Below are positions 1-6,973 of a DNA stretch of 64,000 bases, one piece after another (within the stretch, counting starts at the first letter, position 1; every line of letters begins with the position of its first letter). Below the pieces are notes generated by a model. That model did no database searches. It was not told the DNA's origin and was given only the letters and a program-made list of their open reading frames with translations. The DNA is taken from assembly GCA_036555325.1 (NCBI GenBank), contig DATBLQ010000026.1, positions 5,667-69,666 of the forward strand, read 5' to 3'. This DNA comes from DATBLQ01 sp036555325. GTDB taxonomy: Bacteria > Pseudomonadota > Alphaproteobacteria > Rhizobiales > Aestuariivirgaceae. The translations under genes and the position numbers were made by a program.

Positions 1-2
1 CC

Positions 3-626
3 CAGCGCAAGGCGGGAGGCTGGGCAGGCTACGAGCCTGCTACCGCACAAGAGATTGCTGAAGCCGCGCGACTTGCCCGACGGGCGGTAGAGTTGGGACC
101 GGACGACGCGATCGCCCTCTGCACTGCCGGCATCGCTCTTGCTTACGTCGTTGGCGACCTCGAAGACGGCGAGGCATTCACTGACCGAGCTCTGGTCCTC
201 AATCCGAATCTGTTTTGGGCGTGGCTTTTTAGTGGATGGGTAAAGCTCTTGCTCGGTAGTCCGGAGGTCGCGAGTGAGCGATTCGCACGTGCAATGCGCC
301 TGAGTCCAAACGATACTACCGTTTTTGGCTTAAAGGATGGTTTGGCAACGGCCCATTTTGCTTCCGGCCGCTATACGGAAGCACTGTCCTGGGCGAAAGC
401 GGCAATACGCGAGAAGCCCGCTTTCATCGTTGGAATATGTATGACGGCAGCAAGCGCGGCCCTCGCTGGACAGCTTTCTGAAGCGGAAAGAGCAATTGCG
501 AGTTTGCGCCAAACCGAACCAAAGTTATGTATTTCCAATCTCAGGGAACAAGTACCGGTACTCGGGCGACCGGAGTACTTTGATAAACTTGCCGAAGGCC
601 TCCGGAAAGCCGGCCTGCCAGAGTGA
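3..626 (+). CDS. TPR-repeat protein, C-terminal part, cut by window edge
   Basis: The frame is open from the first bases, so the gene begins upstream of the window; the TTG at 93 is an internal Leu codon. About 207 residues are visible. They form tandem helical repeats of TPR type: segments such as ARRAVELGPDDA, TDRALVLNPNLFWAW, FARAMRLSPNDT and AKAAIREKPAF recur at about 34-residue spacing. The ending (a YFDKLAEGLRKAGLPE tail after an R-P-E-Y box) is the usual C-terminus of rhizobial class III adenylate/guanylate cyclases with TPR tails, but the catalytic part is not visible, so the cyclase call is inference. It lies on the 3' side of tRNA-Arg together with toxin-antitoxin remnants. Confidence 0.75.
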   Translation, partial: QRKAGGWAGYEPATAQEIAEAARLARRAVELGPDDAIALCTAGIALAYVVGDLEDGEAFTDRALVLNPNLFWAWLFSGWVKLLLGSPEVASERFARAMRLSPNDTTVFGLKDGLATAHFASGRYTEALSWAKAAIREKPAFIVGICMTAASAALAGQLSEAERAIASLRQTEPKLCISNLREQVPVLGRPEYFDKLAEGLRKAGLPE

Positions 627-906
627 GGGATGCGTTCGCCAGTCAGTAAAAAGAAGCAAGGAAAGTTGGGATGTGGTCTGACATCTGGCTACATATTAGT
701 TTGAAGATTAGTTCTGCTGCGCGACGTCCGCTAATGGGATGGTCCGGCCGTGCGCTACGCCAGTTGGTTAGGTTTTTTGTCTAATCCGACTTGATCCCTT
801 CGTTATTGAGGTTATCGATTGGTTTTGATCCCACTATTCTGGATCACTATATGTATCCGCTTACGCGAAGCTGCTTGCGTTTCATTGCATGCTAGCGTTA
901 ATCGAC

Positions 907-1130
907 TCAGTTTTCGAAATCGCGCACGGAACCCTTAGGAATCCGCGGCGCTATGTACTTGAAATCTTGGTCACAGCTCACAAGAATTGAACCGTCGTCT
1001 TCGCTAACAGCCGCCACCAGTGTGTCGGGGGAATCGGTTGGGAATATATCCCGATATGCCCGTGACTCCGCAGGGTAACTGCGACCGATAGCGGCACATT
1101 GTGATCAAGCAAGAATTTGAGCCTCGCCAT
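907..1130 (-). pseudogene. Frameshifted DUF5615 (Mut7-C/PIN-like) toxin remnant
   Basis: The ATG at 1130 lies 8 bases after the stop of the DUF433 gene. The first frame reads MARLKFLLDHNVPLSVAVTL and then RSHG, the classic DUF5615 start with its FLLDHNVP acidic motif, but soon terminates. The family pattern resumes in another frame with FPTDSPDTLVAAVSEDDGS, ILVSCDQDFKYIAPRIPKG and a stop at 907-909. A small deletion near 1070 (around the expected G-H-E-V segment) therefore breaks the gene. The end is also short, because family members normally run several dozen residues past the RIPKG box. It is the probable ribonuclease-like toxin partner of the DUF433 protein, now inactive. Confidence 0.7.
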
Positions 1131-1138
1131 TTGCTCGG

Positions 1139-1864
1139 CTAAGCAACTTTTGAAACCCTGTGCCGCAATGCAGCCTTCACATCTTTCGTAGTAAGCAAAG
1201 GATACTCACGAACTATATCGGTGGAAGCATACCCGGCTGCATGAAACCGTTTTATTGCAGCAACTGGTATCCTCGTGCCAGCTATTACCCAACTATTGTG
1301 CGCTATGTGTCTATGCCTTACCACACGTCCGATTTGTTCTTTGGAACGCTCTTTCAGTTGCGCTGCCCGATTAGCAACGTCCTCCGCAATGCTCTGAAGT
1401 TCAAGGTTGATATATTGTTTTCCAACAACACTCCGTATTCTTCCTGAGTCTGGTTCCCGAAAATGTACTTCCTTGCGAAAGACATAAATAGCCAACAGTG
1501 ACCAAGGAGTCTCGCCGTACTTGGAAAACTCTCGAGCGACTTTACGTAGTTGCTGCAAAGGAATTTGATGCTCTTTACGCAGAATGCTTATTATGCGAAG
1601 TCCGACCACATCTTTAAACGAGTAAATTCGACCGTAGGGGCTTCGCCGGTTTTCGTAAGCGTACCGGGGCTTGAAAAACTCTGTCTTGTCCCAATAAGAG
1701 AGTTGCCGGTTCGACAAACCGGTCACTCTGACCACATGCTTAGCGCTAAAAGCGCGAATAATATTCTGCTGATCCGTAGTCATCGTGTGCACATTAGCAA
1801 CAAGTCTGTTTAGCTCCAAGCCACCTGGAGGAAAGTTATCGAGACGCTTCAATTTACGGAGCAT
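1139..1864 (-). CDS. MerR-like HTH / DUF433 antitoxin-type protein
   Basis: 241 residues. The N-terminal half carries a MerR-type helix-turn-helix (FSAKHVVRVTGLSNRQLSYW, then a Y-x-F-K-D-V-V-G-L-R-I box, about residues 40-95). The C-terminal 50 residues are a DUF433 domain (WVIAGTRIPVAAIKRFHAAG, then YPLLTTKDVKAALRH). DUF433 proteins are usually antitoxins of DUF5615 PIN-like toxins, and a broken DUF5615 gene lies immediately downstream. It probably binds DNA and once neutralised that toxin. An alternative start is ATG 1783 (MTTDQQNII), which would remove 27 poorly conserved residues; neither start has a strong ribosome-binding site. Confidence 0.75.
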   Translation of the reverse strand: MLRKLKRLDNFPPGGLELNRLVANVHTMTTDQQNIIRAFSAKHVVRVTGLSNRQLSYWDKTEFFKPRYAYENRRSPYGRIYSFKDVVGLRIISILRKEHQIPLQQLRKVAREFSKYGETPWSLLAIYVFRKEVHFREPDSGRIRSVVGKQYINLELQSIAEDVANRAAQLKERSKEQIGRVVRHRHIAHNSWVIAGTRIPVAAIKRFHAAGYASTDIVREYPLLTTKDVKAALRHRVSKVA

Positions 1865-1953
1865 AGCAAGACGAGACCGAGCAAACTGAAGTCACGACAT
1901 TCACAAACCACCGCATGCGCTAAAACACGCGAAAAACACGTCCAAAAGGAGTA

Positions 1954-1975
1954 GGGTGGTGACCGGGTGGTGACC
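1954..1975. repeat. Tandem 11-bp direct repeat
   Basis: Two adjacent perfect copies of GGGTGGTGACC lie in the gap between the antitoxin-type gene and the 3' end of tRNA-Arg. Its function is unknown. It could be an accessory binding site or remnant at an integration junction, but no integrase gene is visible in the window. Confidence 0.6.
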
Positions 1976-2041
1976 AAGGCACCAAGGGAAGGCAGCCTAA
2001 CCTAGTTAGCACATTTAACATATTGAAAATAAGGAACATTA

Positions 2042-2118
2042 TGGCGCACCCGACAGGAGTCGAACCTGTGACCTCTGCCTTCGGAGGGCAGCACTCTATC
2101 CAACTGAGCTACGGGTGC
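2042..2118 (-). tRNA. tRNA-Arg (anticodon CCG)
   Basis: A 77-base cloverleaf with encoded CCA. The acceptor stem GCACCCG pairs with CGGGTGC, the D arm contains AGCTCAGTTGGATAGAGT, the anticodon stem CTGCC/GGCAG holds loop CTCCGAA (anticodon CCG, codon CGG), and the T arm contains GGTTCGACTCC. Its 3' end faces the accessory region 1-2041, the usual orientation for island insertion. Confidence 0.95.
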
Positions 2119-2214
2119 CTGAGCTCGCGCCTGACATATAGCTGATGGGTAGGGCAGGGGCAACCCGCGCAAATTCCGCCTCGCAAAGAGACTTTGCACT
2201 CCATGCAACACACT

Positions 2215-2242
2215 GGTGGATGCTAAATCCATAGCATCCACC
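2215..2242 (-). terminator. Perfect 10-bp hairpin downstream of small secreted gene
   Basis: GGTGGATGCT (2215-2224) and AGCATCCACC (2233-2242) form a perfect stem with an 8-base loop, starting 14 bases past the stop of the minus-strand gene at 2257. No T-run follows on either strand, so it may be a weak or Rho-assisted terminator or an RNA-stabilising hairpin. Confidence 0.4.
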
Positions 2243-2256
2243 TTGCTCATGTAACG

Positions 2257-2589
2257 TTAGAGCGGTCGGGCGCTAACGATAATGCCGTTGAGCGCGTTGA
2301 GGCGCACGAGCCACCAGATGCCGTCACGGCGTGCTCTATACCGATAGTAAGGTCGCGAGCAATCCCAGGGTTGAACCCGATTGAACCCCCGCCGGTCAAC
2401 GATCCGCGCCCCGTGGCGGCATGAAATATAGCGGCGGCCTTCGTAGACATACCCCGGCATCATGCCGAATCCCGGGATGTTGAGATAGACGTTCACTTCC
2501 GCCCTTGCCGTTGTCGCCGTAGATCCTGCTGCAGCGATCGTTGCGGCAGCTAAAGTTGCAAGAAGTATTCTGCGGAAATCCATGGTCAC
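2257..2589 (-). CDS. Small secreted protein of unknown function (paralogue of 41089-41523)
   Basis: 110 residues. It has a signal peptide (basic MTMDFRR, an Ala-rich core, cleavage probably after TTARA), so the product should be periplasmic. The mature part has a C-terminal pattern C-x2-G-x-x-I-x4-G-F-x-x-V-x4-C-x3-Y-x-Y followed by a strand pair ending N-G-I-I-V-S. The same spacing of two Cys, Gly-Phe and Tyr-x-Tyr recurs in the protein at 41089-41523, so the two are paralogues. I do not recognise a named family, and no catalytic motif is visible. The two conserved Cys could form a disulphide. Confidence 0.65.
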   Translation of the reverse strand: MTMDFRRILLATLAAATIAAAGSTATTARAEVNVYLNIPGFGMMPGYVYEGRRYISCRHGARIVDRRGFNRVQPWDCSRPYYRYRARRDGIWWLVRLNALNGIIVSARPL

Positions 2590-2925
2590 ATATCCTTCAA
2601 TTGTTTAACGCCGGCAACTCCCGACCGGGCTCGGGCCTCTCCCTCTCGCCATGTAGTTCGTATTCACAAGTCCGGGCAAGATCATCCGCGATCCAACCGC
2701 GAAGTCTCAAAACTATTTCGCTGGTTCCCTTACCGCCGGGTTTATTCGGGCTGGTAATTTCGCTCGCCGCGACGTTTTCCTGCGAACGCCACCGGAATTG
2801 CATGCAACGCACTGCATGATTTGCACGCCTGCATGAACAGTTAACCCTAATCCGATGAACTGGCTCCCAGGTTGCATATCTGAGGGTATTCAGCCTGTGA
2901 CTGTGTCGATTGGGAAAGAACCATC
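2590..2925. other. Divergent intergenic region with three TGCATG palindromes
   Basis: This 336-base gap separates the secreted-protein gene (minus) from the acyltransferase gene (plus). I see no convincing gene in it; a short minus-strand reading frame at 2597-2812 has no recognisable features. Three copies of the palindrome TGCATG lie at 2799, 2813 and 2830, spaced about 14 and 17 bases, and could be an operator cluster. No clear -35/-10 pair was found. Confidence 0.4.
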
Positions 2926-3960
2926 GTGAGGCAGATGAGCGTTGAGTCGAAGAGGATCGATTGGGTGGATACTGCCAAGGGCATCTGCATCATCCTCGTC
3001 GTATTGATGCACTCAACTCTTGGGGTTGAGAAGGCCGTCGGCAGCGAAAGCTGGCTTCATCAGTTTATCCTATGGGCTCGCCCTTTCCGCATGCCCGACT
3101 TCTTCTTGATCTCCGGACTCTTTCTGGCAAACCGCATTGCCGCACCCTGGCGGGATTATCTCGATGCCAAGGTCGTCCACTTCGCTTATTTCTATGTTCT
3201 CTGGATGACGATCCAGTTCGTCGTAAAGGCGCCGTCGCTTTATTCCGAAGGCAGTTCGCTGGATGTTTTTTGGGCCTATGCGTCTGGTCTCGTCCAGCCC
3301 TACGCGTCCCTCTGGTTCATTTATCTTCTTGCTGTCTTTTTTCTCCTCGTGAAGGCTCTGAGGCCCGTAAGTCCCCCAATCGTGCTTGCGCTCGGCGCCG
3401 TTTTGGAAATATTGTCCATCGAGACGGGTTCGGTGCTCGTCGATGAGTTCGCTCAGCGCTTCATCTATTTCTATTCGGGCTATCTGTTCGCCCCCTATGT
3501 ATTTGCTTTTGCCCGGCGCATGCGAACTTCCCCAATGGTGCTGGTTCTCCCGGTGCTTGGCCTGTGGGTGTGGTTGAATTCTCTCATGGTGGCCTCAGGA
3601 CTTTCCACCTTGCCGCTGATCGGCTTGGCTCTCGGCTATCTTGGATCCTTCGCGGTCGTCGCCATTGCCGTGCTCGTAACCCGTTTGAAGCTTGGCGATG
3701 TCCTCCGTTACTGCGGAGAGCATTCGATTGTCATCTATCTCGCTTTCATTTTGTTTATGGCTCCGGTCCGCATCTTGCTCCTTAAGGCGGGTATCATTCA
3801 GGATACAGGCCTTATGGCGCTCGCGGTAACCGCGGCTGCCATCGCAGGGCCCTTGCTCATGTTTCGCTTTTGCCGGGTCGTCAGGCTCAACTTTCTCTTC
3901 GCGCGGCCCGCGGCCTTCCGTCTCAAGCCATTGCCGGAACGCGCTTTCGTCACTAGCTAA
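2926..3960 (+). CDS. Membrane acyltransferase (Acyltransferase_3 family)
   Basis: 344 residues with about ten hydrophobic segments. The N-terminus has the acyltransferase-3 signature: R-I-D-W-V-D-T-A-K-G-I-C-I, then VVLMHSTLG with the conserved His, then RPFRMPDFFLISGLFL. Such inner-membrane enzymes transfer acyl groups (often O-acetyl or succinyl) to surface polysaccharides, osmoregulated glucans or lipids; the substrate cannot be told here. The gene is read from GTG 2926, and ATG 2935 (MSVESKRIDW) is an equally good start. It stands alone between a secreted protein and polA. Confidence 0.8.
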   Translation: MRQMSVESKRIDWVDTAKGICIILVVLMHSTLGVEKAVGSESWLHQFILWARPFRMPDFFLISGLFLANRIAAPWRDYLDAKVVHFAYFYVLWMTIQFVVKAPSLYSEGSSLDVFWAYASGLVQPYASLWFIYLLAVFFLLVKALRPVSPPIVLALGAVLEILSIETGSVLVDEFAQRFIYFYSGYLFAPYVFAFARRMRTSPMVLVLPVLGLWVWLNSLMVASGLSTLPLIGLALGYLGSFAVVAIAVLVTRLKLGDVLRYCGEHSIVIYLAFILFMAPVRILLLKAGIIQDTGLMALAVTAAAIAGPLLMFRFCRVVRLNFLFARPAAFRLKPLPERAFVTS

Positions 3961-4055
3961 AGAGCACCCGTGGCATGGGTCACGGGCAGGTGGCATAGTT
4001 ACCTATTGATCCAACTTGAAGGGCGCTTCACATCAAGCGTGGTGACCATCTCTAT

Positions 4056-6950
4056 TTGATCGATGGCTCGGGTTATATCTTCCGGGCCTATCACGCTTTG
4101 CCGCCTCTCACGCGCAAGAGTGACGGTCTTCCCGTCGGCGCCGCCCACGGCTTTTGCGGAATGCTCGACAAATTGCTGCGTGAAATGCCGGGCGGCGTGC
4201 GGCCAACTCATCTCGCCGTCATCTTCGACAAGTCCAGGGTCTCCTTCCGCAACCAGGTCTTTGCGGACTATAAGGCCAATCGCCCGGAGCCTCCCGCCGA
4301 TCTCATTCCGCAATTTGCTGTTATTCGCCACGCCGTGCGCGCGTTCAACGTTCCCTGCATCGAACAGGAAGGCTACGAAGCCGACGATCTCATCGCCACC
4401 TATGCCAGGCAGGCGCTCGAAGGTGGGGCAACGGTGCGCATTGTCTCCTCCGACAAGGATCTCATGCAGCTTGTCCGCCCTGGCGTAAAGCTCTACGACA
4501 CGATGAAGGACAGCGACATCGGCGAAGAGCAGGTCCTGGCGAAGTTCGGTGTTTCCCCATCGAAAGTCGGCGATGTCCTGGCGCTGGCGGGCGACAGTGT
4601 CGACAATATTCCGGGCGTTCCGGGCATCGGCGTCAAGACTGGCGCGCAGCTGATCAACGAATATGGAGATCTCGAAACCCTTCTTGCCAGGGCGGGCGAG
4701 ATCAAGCAGCCAAAACGCCGCGAATGCCTGCAGACTTATGCCGATCAGGCGCGGCTTTCGCGCAAGCTTGTTGAATTGAAGAGCGATGTCCCGGTTGTAG
4801 AATCCTTGGAAGGCTTCCGCGTCAGGTCTCCCGATCCCAAGCAGCTCATTGGCTTCTTGAAAACGATGGAATTTACCGCCCTGATGCGCCGCATCGCAGT
4901 AGCGCTCGATGCGGATGTTTCCCAGATCGATCCCGCTCCAGTGGAAATCGCCGGCTGGTCTGCCGTCCCGATCGTTTCCGCTGAAGAGCCAGGGCTCGCA
5001 CTTGGCGGCCCTGAGGCTCCCCCGAGATTTGTCGAACCCGCCCCATCGGAGTCGATGTCGCCGCAAAGTGCCATCGAAACGCGGCGTGAACAGCTTCGCC
5101 AGCCTCTGGACCACAGTCGTTATGAAACGATCATCGATGAGACGTCGCTAACTCATTGGCTTTTGGCCATTCGCGAAGAGGGGCTTGTTGCGCTGAGCTG
5201 CGAACCGACCTCCTCCGATGCAATGCAATGCGACCTTGTCGGCATTGCCTTGGCCATCGCCCCCGCCAAGGCTTGTTACATTCCGCTCGCCCATCGAAGT
5301 TCGACCGGTCTCGATTTCGGCAGCGAAGCAGTCCGCCAGATTGCGCGCTCGAAGGTGTTGGCCGCGCTCAAGCCTTTGTTGGAAGATGCTGCGATCCTCA
5401 AGATTGGTCACAACATCAAATTTGACCTTCAGCTTCTTGGCCGCTGTGGCATCTCCGTTTCGCCTTATGACGATACGATGCTCATGTCCTATGCGATGGA
5501 ATCCGGTCTGAGCGACCACGGCATGGACGCGCAGTCCCAGAAGCATTTGGGCCACAAGCCGATGGCCCTCAAAGACATCGCCGGTGCCGGCAAGGCGAAG
5601 GTCGAGTTCGATCTTGTGCCGCTCGACCGCGCCACTCAGTATGCCGCCGAAGATGCAGAAATTGCCCTTAGGCTGTGGATGCTTTTCAAAGCAGAGCTTG
5701 TCGCGAAGTCCAAGCTTTCCGTTTACGAAACCCTCGAACGTCCGCTCGCCACTGTGCTTGCGGCAATGGAGAGGGAAGGTGTGCTTGTCAACCGCACGGT
5801 TCTGGCACGGCTTTCGGCGGATTTTGCCAATGTAGCGGCGAGCCTCGAGCAGGAGATTTATTCCCTGTCCGGCACGCGCTTCAACATCGGTTCGCCCAAG
5901 CAGCTCGGCGATATTCTCTTTGGCAAGATGCAGTTGCCTGGCGGCCGCAAGACCTCCACCGGCGCTTGGAGTACGGATGCCGATACTTTGGAGGATCTTG
6001 CTGCCTCTGGCGTCGAGTTCGCCCAAAAAGTGCTCGACTGGCGCCAGATTACCAAGCTTAAAACGACCTACACCGATGCTCTGCCAGAATTCATCCATCC
6101 GCAAACCGGGCGCGTGCATACGAGCTACGCCATGGCATCCACCTCGACCGGCAGGCTCGCCTCCACCGACCCCAATCTACAAAACATCCCAATACGCACG
6201 GATGCCGGGCGCAAGATTAGATCGGCTTTCATCGCACCGCCCGCCGCCAAGCTTGTCAGCGCCGATTACAGCCAGATCGAGCTGCGAGTATTGGCGCACG
6301 TCGCCGATATTCCTCAACTGCGCAAGGCGTTCGTCGAAGGTCTCGACATTCACGCCATGACGGCAAGCGAAATGTTCAGTGTCCCGATCAGCGGTATGGA
6401 TCCCCTGGTTCGCCGTCGAGCCAAGGCCATCAATTTCGGTATCATCTACGGCATATCCGCCTTTGGTCTTGCCAACCAGCTAGGCATCTCGCGTGAGGAG
6501 GCAGGCGAATATATTCGCACCTATTTCAAGCGATTTCCCGGAATCCGGGATTACATGGAGGCAACCAAGCGCTTCTGCCGGGAGCATGGTTTTGTCGAAA
6601 CGATGTTCGGCAGGCGTGCGCATTTTCCCCGCATCACGTCTCCCAATCCTTCCGAGCGTGCGTTTCAGGAGCGAGCTGCCATCAACGCGCCCATACAGGG
6701 TTCCGCCGCCGACATCATACGCCGCGCCATGATTCGCATTCCCGCCGCATTCAAGGCGGAAGGCCTGTCTTCGCGCATGCTTCTCCAGGTGCATGACGAG
6801 CTGGTCTTCGAAGTTCCCGATTTGGAAGTCGACAAAACCATGGTTGTCGCCAAGGCCGTCATGGAAAAGGCGCCTGAACCTGCGATCCGCTTTTCAATTC
6901 CGATCAAGGTCGACGCCCGTGCCGCTCAGAATTGGGAAGAGGCCCACTGA
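4056..6950 (+). CDS. polA: DNA polymerase I
   Basis: Replication and repair polymerase with three domains. The 5'-3' exonuclease (residues 1-280) has VIFDKSRVSFR, YEADDLIATYA and GDSVDNIPGVPGIGVKTG. The 3'-5' exonuclease spans about 365-560 and the polymerase about 580-964, with motif A SADYSQIELRVLAH, motif B RRRAKAINFGIIYG and motif C LLQVHDELVFEV. In the proofreading site the usual D-x-E of motif I reads S-C-E (residues 381-383), while IGHNIKFD and YAAEDAE are intact. The TTG at 4056 is the only canonical in-frame start, yet it cuts off family-conserved K-R-G-D-H-L-Y. Homology and the Shine-Dalgarno site point to ATC 4032 (see findings). Confidence 0.95.
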   Translation: MIDGSGYIFRAYHALPPLTRKSDGLPVGAAHGFCGMLDKLLREMPGGVRPTHLAVIFDKSRVSFRNQVFADYKANRPEPPADLIPQFAVIRHAVRAFNVPCIEQEGYEADDLIATYARQALEGGATVRIVSSDKDLMQLVRPGVKLYDTMKDSDIGEEQVLAKFGVSPSKVGDVLALAGDSVDNIPGVPGIGVKTGAQLINEYGDLETLLARAGEIKQPKRRECLQTYADQARLSRKLVELKSDVPVVESLEGFRVRSPDPKQLIGFLKTMEFTALMRRIAVALDADVSQIDPAPVEIAGWSAVPIVSAEEPGLALGGPEAPPRFVEPAPSESMSPQSAIETRREQLRQPLDHSRYETIIDETSLTHWLLAIREEGLVALSCEPTSSDAMQCDLVGIALAIAPAKACYIPLAHRSSTGLDFGSEAVRQIARSKVLAALKPLLEDAAILKIGHNIKFDLQLLGRCGISVSPYDDTMLMSYAMESGLSDHGMDAQSQKHLGHKPMALKDIAGAGKAKVEFDLVPLDRATQYAAEDAEIALRLWMLFKAELVAKSKLSVYETLERPLATVLAAMEREGVLVNRTVLARLSADFANVAASLEQEIYSLSGTRFNIGSPKQLGDILFGKMQLPGGRKTSTGAWSTDADTLEDLAASGVEFAQKVLDWRQITKLKTTYTDALPEFIHPQTGRVHTSYAMASTSTGRLASTDPNLQNIPIRTDAGRKIRSAFIAPPAAKLVSADYSQIELRVLAHVADIPQLRKAFVEGLDIHAMTASEMFSVPISGMDPLVRRRAKAINFGIIYGISAFGLANQLGISREEAGEYIRTYFKRFPGIRDYMEATKRFCREHGFVETMFGRRAHFPRITSPNPSERAFQERAAINAPIQGSAADIIRRAMIRIPAAFKAEGLSSRMLLQVHDELVFEVPDLEVDKTMVVAKAVMEKAPEPAIRFSIPIKVDARAAQNWEEAH

Positions 6951-6973
6951 TCATTCAATGGGCACTGGGGAAT

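Noticed and set aside
2002..2250. Minus-strand reading frame across tRNA-Arg (APVAQLDRVLPSEGRGHRFDS)
   Set aside because: A tRNA-derived artefact commonly mis-annotated as protein.
3999..5114. Long minus-strand reading frame opposite polA
   Set aside because: It overlaps highly conserved polA coding sequence entirely and has no family features; it is a codon-bias shadow.
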